NCBI GenBank assembly: GCA_930367205.1
Contig: OV884012.1
Span: 60,347,239 to 60,411,238, forward strand
DNA from: Acanthosoma haemorrhoidale
Taxonomy: Eukaryota; Arthropoda; Insecta; Hemiptera; Acanthosomatidae
DNA: 64,000 bases
Direction of reading: 5' to 3'
Shown here: positions 58,055-64,000 of the stretch, piece after piece
Position numbering within the stretch: position 1 is the stretch's first letter
Layout of the letters: the number at the start of each line of letters is the position of its first letter
The notes under the pieces: model-generated
The model's input: only the letters and a program-made list of their open reading frames with translations
Told to the model about the DNA's origin: nothing
Database searches by the model: none
Position numbers and translations under genes: made by a program

Positions 58055-58270
58055 AAGTTAATTTGCATTGGATCTCTTCGCATTAAAAAATAAAAAGGAA
58101 TGATAAAGCTGATCGACTGGCAAAGACAGGCTCTATGATGGATCAGCCCGATCCAATTCTGGCCACGAGAGGCTCCCGAAAGATAATTAAGCTTCGCTGT
58201 AAGAAAACGATAGAAGAACCTTTAAAAGTTGAAGTTGATCGATGGAAGCCCCTGATAATATGAAGCTGGG
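58055..58270 (+). pseudogene. Retroelement RNase H fragment
   Basis: The plus strand reads LHWISSH, a stop, then KIKRNDKADRLAKTGSM. This corresponds to the RNase HI end motif W-x-P-x-H-x-G-I-x-GN-x-x-AD-x-LAK, with Gly codons lost. It continues as DQPDPILATRGSRKIIK with a later stop. The parent class (I/R1-like LINE or other) cannot be told. Weakly similar reading extends to about 58490. Confidence 0.55.
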
Positions 58271-60170
58271 AATCCATGGATTCGGTTCAAAAAACACGCC
58301 GTTCATCGGATCGGAATGAATGGGCGATTCGCACGACAACTGAAAATATAACAGAAGACTACTGCAAAAACTGCCGAGTTCTTAAACGTGTAAGCAAGAT
58401 CATAAAGAACATTTGCATAAAGACTATATTGCATCAGACGGACCTAATGGCAAGGATTGTGACATGTTTAAAAAAAAGGAAATTCTGAACAACACAGATA
58501 ACTTGTTTAAATGTACAATATTATAAAATGTAAGGAACTAATCATATAATGTTCCTTTATTATATTCAAAGGCAAAGGTAGCCAAAGCGGTCACCTCTAG
58601 AAGATTGTATTAGGCAATAAAGGACACTCTCTATTGTCAAGGTTCATTGCGAAACATACTCAAGTCATTCTGTATCTGTGTTTACATTATTGTTAAGTCA
58701 AGGATATATCTGTATCAATGGGGATGACCATCCATCTTACATGTTGTAAGGTACATCAGTAAATAACGTTGAATATAACTCCTTAGAATCTATTTATAAT
58801 GGTATATTGACAACTAGAGTTAAAAACGAACTGTTTTTATTTATCATTTAAATGCTTGTTGCCTGTGGAATAAGCCTCATATATCAGTATTTTTGTCTGT
58901 TAGTAAATGCGTAGAAGAAGTCTACAGACCATTACAAATTTAAATAAAACATATATATTCATGGAAACGGTCCTTCAGTACGATTCCCCTCTTTGATGAA
59001 TTCATCTCAACTAACGAAACAAAATCATTTCCCTTCTTAATTATTCTTTGTGTTTAGATGTAATGTATAGTCGAAACATAAGTTATTTTTAAAAAAAATT
59101 TCATGGAAGCACCCATTGGCTGCTAGCCAAAATGTAACTTAGGTAAAGGTCCGATTAGATGAAGGCTTGAAGAAAGATGAAGGATGAAGAACACGGTATG
59201 ACCATATCCGCTTTTAAGTTTTTATTCATCAAAATAACACCAAATTAAGATTCCTGGGAAATAAAATGTTACGCCATGATTATTTCTGGGAATTTTTATA
59301 TGACGAAAATTGACTGCCACATTGATTAGCATGGGTTTTAAGGCTTTATTTAGGGCGTGAAACTATCGAAATCTTACAATCGCAAGTTACAATATTATTA
59401 AGTAAAAATCAGCTGTTTTTTTATTGAAGGAAATTGGCTACTGGTTCATTAGAATAAAAGAAAAAAGCAAAAACATTTTTTTCAAAAGATTCACAATAGA
59501 TGAGTAGTTTAGGCCTCAGTTTAAAAAAAATTATTTTTTACCTATTTATGTGTTCTGCTCAGCATTGGCTATCCCAAGTTCTCTTTACTTACTGGTACTC
59601 CAGTCGTAAACTCCTGCTGGGATGAAATTCCTCACATCCTCTATTTGTCTTAAAAACCCTCAAAATTTTTTAAAGATCCATTGTTAATAATAATAATTAT
59701 ATCTCATAATCATACCTAAATATGCAGCGCACCTGATAATGATTACTATCCACCAGCCTGCTGATGGTGTAAGACAGGGTTTTTACATTAGTATCATTCA
59801 ATAATTAGTTAGACGTCAGATTGAAACCACCTCACGTCATGTACACTTACCCATTCACCGTCATACACAATGGGCATGCTCCATTTTGCCAACACTAATT
59901 ACCTTCGGCAAGATTATGTCTGGTTTAGTGTGTTTAGGCCTGGTGAACCAAATGGATGATTTTGGTGGCACTCACACCACGGTAAATGTTACCTCTTTTG
60001 AAGAACACATAAAACCGGAAGGTACACAAACTTGTTAGTCGTCTTCCTTAATCCTTATGTTAGGTAATTATATATATTTAGAGTTAGTAAAGTATTATAT
60101 ATTTATCGTTCTGTGAATTCTACAATTTTTTAACAAAAAACAGAATTTTTTTTGTTTGACTCTGCTTTTC
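58271..60170. other. No gene seen
   Basis: AT-rich. GC-richer sequence around 59820-60010 has no coding signature. Confidence 0.45.
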
Positions 60171-60177
60171 TACAGTT

Positions 60178-60232
60178 AGGCTAGAGGAGGCACAGGCTAG
60201 GTTTTATAGATAGTTTACGTGGTCTTGAAATG
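60178..60232 (+). repeat. Short fragment of the TGTCGGG-family LTR
   Basis: AGGTTTTATAGATAG...ACGTGGTCTTG aligns with the LTR segment near 28775-28815 (GTAGGTTTATA...TGTGGTCTTGG). It stops where the GA tract begins. Confidence 0.45.
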
Positions 60233-60236
60233 TGTA

Positions 60237-60419
<183 letters not shown>

Positions 60420-60687
60420 GTGCTCACTTTAAGACTCTGATTGATTCAGAATGTCTAAAAAAATTCAGAATTTATGCCTTATATAGTCAGCTGTCAGCAT
60501 ATTGTTTAGTGTATCCAATCAAAGACCTCAACGTGTTGTTTAATTATACGTCGGGTGCGTAATAGACTATTCGCACAAAAAACTCAAAGCCAGTTTAATA
60601 AGAATTTTCTTATAAATATTGATACGAAACCACTGTCGCCATGGTTACAATAGGTCATGTACAGAAGCAATCAATTGGCTATTTTAC

Positions 60688-61007
60688 ATAAACTGCTAAT
60701 AAAAATACTCGAACTGTATGCCAATAAAAATAATTCAATAAACATTAGGAAATAAATCATGAGGGATGTAATTAGGTCATTGAAACCCTCAATTGTGTGA
60801 TTCTGCGCACTGAACCCCATAGAAATATTATTTATCTCATGAGATATTTCGTGCATTTCGGCAATCATGGTGTGTCTCAAGTACATATTCAGAAGCAGGT
60901 TCTTGAAAGTTTGTGAACATGCTTCAATGCTTACTTGATTGGAATCACTTTCCATGTACCTAAATAGAATCTCGGTAAACCCAGAAGCTAAAAGAAGGGG
61001 GTACTTT
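60688..61007 (-). CDS. Possible chemoreceptor-like (7tm_6) exon
   Basis: The minus-strand frame of about 106 codons lies between an acceptor (TTTGTCCGTCAG, boundary 61008/61007) and a possible donor (TTTAT|GTAAAA at 60688/60687). It contains IEACSQTFKNLLLNMYLRH, an NNISMGFSAQ stretch and one strong hydrophobic helix (LITSLMIYFLMFIELFLLAY). The order of hydrophilic loop, H-rich segment and late helix is reminiscent of insect odorant receptors. The usual C-terminal Trp-Tyr motif is not seen because a stop follows six codons later. Family assignment is weak. Confidence 0.3.
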
Positions 61008-61029
61008 CTGACGGACAAAGAGCGAGATT

Positions 61030-63515
61030 TTTAAGGTATTTTATTGGCAATTTTTTTTGAACCAGACAAGAAAACCATAATAAAACAATTTGACTAAAAA
61101 AATTGGTACCTACAAACATACCAGATGGAAGCATCTATCAACAAGACCCACCCCGAAATAAATGAAAAAGGGAAAGAGGCTTTGTTATAGAAGTTGTCAT
61201 TAGATCTCCCCGGTCCTCTATCCAACGAGAGCCTGGGAGTCACTAGCCAATCTCAGTCCCTGTCGAAATCCGGATTGCTTTAGCAGGCATACCGACAGAC
61301 CAAGCACAAACATCTCATGTCAAGAGTTAATTCATATTTTCGTATATTTGTCTTCAGTCAACATTCCACTTCGAAGATTCATGAAACGTTGGGATAATCT
61401 AAGATCTATGTCTTAATGTACACTGCAGTGAAACAGTTGTATGTATTCTTTTGTTAACATTTATACTATTTATTTATAAACATTCCACTATAGATACATG
61501 TATCGCTTAGCATATATTTTTTAACCAGGCAACCCTTCAGTTTTATATTATTACAGGTAAATATGATTAACTATTTAAAATTAGATTTGGTGAAAGCACG
61601 CAACCTCAAAATTTTGGACTAGGAAATTGGGACAATCTCTTTATATAAAACAACATAAAAGCGTTTTGGAGCGTGTATGCTTCATCAAAACAGGCTTCCT
61701 GAACAGGGACTATTTCATTAGATATACCCTTTAAAAATCATTTTGATACCGGAATGCTACAATATAAATTGTACTTAAAATATATAATTTTGTTTAATGT
61801 TTTTAAACAATAAAAAAATCTTTTAAAGAAAAAAAGACTACAGACTATCATCGAACAGAAAAAGTACTGAAATAAAAATATTCATTAGGAGGAATAATCA
61901 TGTTTTTGTATCATACAATGGTATGATAGAATTACTCTCTTTCCGCGCTGCATTAAATTTAACGGGCTGTTTTATCCATCTCAATACTAATTGGAGTTAA
62001 CTTGGGCATGGCCGTTCCGACTGTATGCAAATGCGAGTTGTCCGTTCCTGAACTGCGCTTATTATTATTAAGATAGCCCTAATGTTTGCGGACTATAAGG
62101 GTGGAATGGCAGTGGTGCCCCTTGTGCAGGTAATCGTCAGGCCGAAATTAAAGTCAGCCTTGACCCGGATGAGGATAATCAGGTTAAAAGTGTAGCCATA
62201 ATATTAAACGGTAGAGCTGTTAGAGGGCCGGCTCGGGTTAATTAGGGCCTGTGTGAGGTGGGGCCTTTGTGGCAACGGCCGGCCGGCGATTTGTGATGTG
62301 CCCCTGGGCAATCTTCCGCTCCCTGTGTCTGCTCCTAGGGGCCGCTAAATCTTAAAGCTAACCATCTCCTCTAAGGTTAGAACTCCGAGAACTTGTAAAC
62401 ATTACAGTACAGAACATACTGCCTGATGAGTTTAATTTCTGAGTACATCTCGCAGATATTCTGCCACTAAACTTCTCATGATCTGGCATACCGAATTAAC
62501 TATCCCATCATCTATTTCTTTTCAGTTACGAGTTATATCTTGTATAGGACATGAGGAATGGTAATCTTACCCCGTGCCTTGACGGTATTTTTTTCTACTT
62601 AAGGAATAATTATTAAAAAAACGATTTTACCTAATGACTAAACAATATAAGTTATTGAGATAAACAAATCTTTTCACTAGGAAATTTTTATTTTTTTTTC
62701 ATTTGGTGATTCTGAAGGAAAAATAATTAGTCTTGGATATTGTGTCCGATCCGGGATGTTCTACTTTGAAATAAATATAGATGAAACAAAAAAAAAAAAC
62801 CTTAATTCTGAGACATTGTTTCCTAAGAATAAGACAAAGGAACAATATAAGTGTGTCTAGCTGAAAAAAAGTACATAACATTACACTGATAAGATTAGTT
62901 TAATAATTAGTTTATTAATAATAAAGGGCTTTTGAGACATATGTGATGACCACTATGAACTAACAGCAAACAATTGAAAAAAAAACATTAATCAATAGAG
63001 GTGAATGACATTCACTGAAGATTGCAACTGAGAAAATATAGGAATACCCGCAAGGAGAAAAAGAGTGCGCAATGTTGCTTCGATCTACTAAAATAGAAAT
63101 TGAAAAAAAAATATTAAATAATAAATAAAATGAATAATAATGGTGAACTATGGAATCGTTAGATTGGAGGGAGATAAGGAAATGGCATGGTCGAGATTAA
63201 AGATTGGGAGAGTTGGCTAGCAACGGACTTTAACGGGAATAGATCCCCAAATTTCTTTGGATAAGAACGGTCACAGGAAGCAGATTTGTGAGATTGAAAA
63301 TACTGGTCAGATGGTGGATATTACTAAGTTACATTGCTGATTTGAATCTTAAGAGACTATAAATGTAAGGTGGCTATTTAGACATGACATTACTAAAGAT
63401 GAGAGATCCAAGGAAGTAATGGTGTTGGGCAGAAGGTTAAGCCAACTCAACTCGGAGTAGTCCTGTGAAATGCCACATTCTCTGCTGATGCCGAGTACGA
63501 ATCTGAAAACTTCTG
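61030..63515. other. No gene recognised; GC-rich island 62080-62370
   Basis: The island at 62080-62370 contains GGGTTAATTAGGG (homeodomain core) and a 16-codon open stretch (62082-62129) before a donor-like CAG|GTAATC, too short to call. A hairpin plus AAAACGC motif lies on the minus strand near 61664-61690. The rest is AT-rich. Confidence 0.35.
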
Positions 63516-63519
63516 TATT

Positions 63520-63580
63520 GTGATGAAATTACAATCTGCCTTATTGGGCAATAAGTAATTGTTCTCATTCATACCTTATG
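63520..63580 (-). mobile_element. Extreme 3' end of a Jockey copy (copy F)
   Basis: About 60 bp on the minus strand, from GGTATGAATGAGAACAATTA through TTATTGCCCAATAAGGCAG to GATTGTAATTT, match the terminal part of the family 3' UTR. It is a very short 5'-truncated insertion. A target duplication could not be defined with confidence. Confidence 0.75.
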
Positions 63581-64000
63581 AATCTAAGGAAACAATTCGT
63601 CAGCCACTTTAAACTAGCCTCTCATAGAAATCAAAAGAGGAGAAAGACGAGGTGAAGCCAGGAATTTTCGCGCGACTAGTATTAGTAGCTACCTGTCGGT
63701 ATTATTCTAACAATCTGAAGCTTCAAAGGTGTACTCCACATCATATCGATATGAGTTGATTAGTTTTTAGTAAAGAAATAAAAGCGAGGAAAACATAAAT
63801 TAGGACCTGTTACGCCGACTTAAGATTTCTCAAATCTCATCTCAGATACTAGTCGAGATTTACTTTCCAAAAAGTCAATTTCTAACCAGTTTTTTTTTTC
63901 AGAATCGTTTTATTAAAATTTGATTTGAAAACTTTATAGTCAACTGAACATTAGACACATTCTAAATATTCTTCATAATTGTAAGAATAATTAAATCTGA
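63581..64000. other. No gene seen
   Basis: AT-rich sequence to the window end. Confidence 0.5.

Noticed and set aside
62082..62129. 16-codon exon before CAG|GTAATC
   Set aside because: Too short, no acceptor or clear start context; more simply part of a GC-rich non-coding island.

Overview
The window is eukaryotic and very probably from an arthropod, most likely an insect. It is strongly AT-rich, with long non-coding stretches, a scaffold gap of exactly 200 N, microsatellites, SINE-like pieces, LTR and non-LTR retrotransposons, and only a few isolated exon-like segments. There are no operons, ribosome binding sites or CRISPR arrays. I cannot name the species. The hemipteran flavour (Jockey, Ty3 and arthropod-only repeat ORFs) is an impression only.

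Layout. 1-770: 3' end of a Jockey-type LINE and an LTR tail. 770-5720: AT-rich unique DNA with one exon-like segment near 4.1 kb. 5725-13177: a complete Ty3/Gypsy LTR retrotransposon with an intact 1769-codon Gag-Pol frame and 4-bp target duplication. Its two LTRs look almost identical except that the 5' LTR lacks 271 bp carrying the apparent core promoter. 13.6-14.1 kb: a decayed copy of a multicopy arthropod orphan gene. 14762-15049: a short 5'-truncated Jockey copy with a 12-bp target duplication. 17432-22275: a full-length but mutated Jockey-type element on the minus strand, also with a 12-bp duplication. Further partial copies of the same family lie at 32.0, 51.0, 52.6 and 63.5 kb.

26.7-29.2 kb holds a tRNA-derived SINE and a solo LTR. 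Relatives of that LTR lie at 36.5, 43, 45.4 and 60.2 kb. The copy at 43 kb is split by a 288-bp insert with a 15-bp target duplication and a 26-A tract at each boundary. 47.0 and 50.1 kb carry two copies of a repeat that, in the second copy, has terminal inverted repeats. 56.1-58.3 kb holds a hAT transposase remnant, a likely terminal exon of an ankyrin-repeat protein (minus strand) and an RNase H fragment. A 177-nt (GA)n tract lies at 60.24 kb and a possible chemoreceptor-like exon at 60.7-61.0 kb.

The identified genes are overwhelmingly selfish elements. Only the ankyrin exon, and much less certainly three or four other exon-like segments, suggest host genes. I found no clearly new multigene system. 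The best leads are the promoter-deleted but coding-intact Ty3 element, the TIR repeat, the poly-A-bounded insert, and a recurrent hairpin plus AAA(A/G)CG motif seen at five places.
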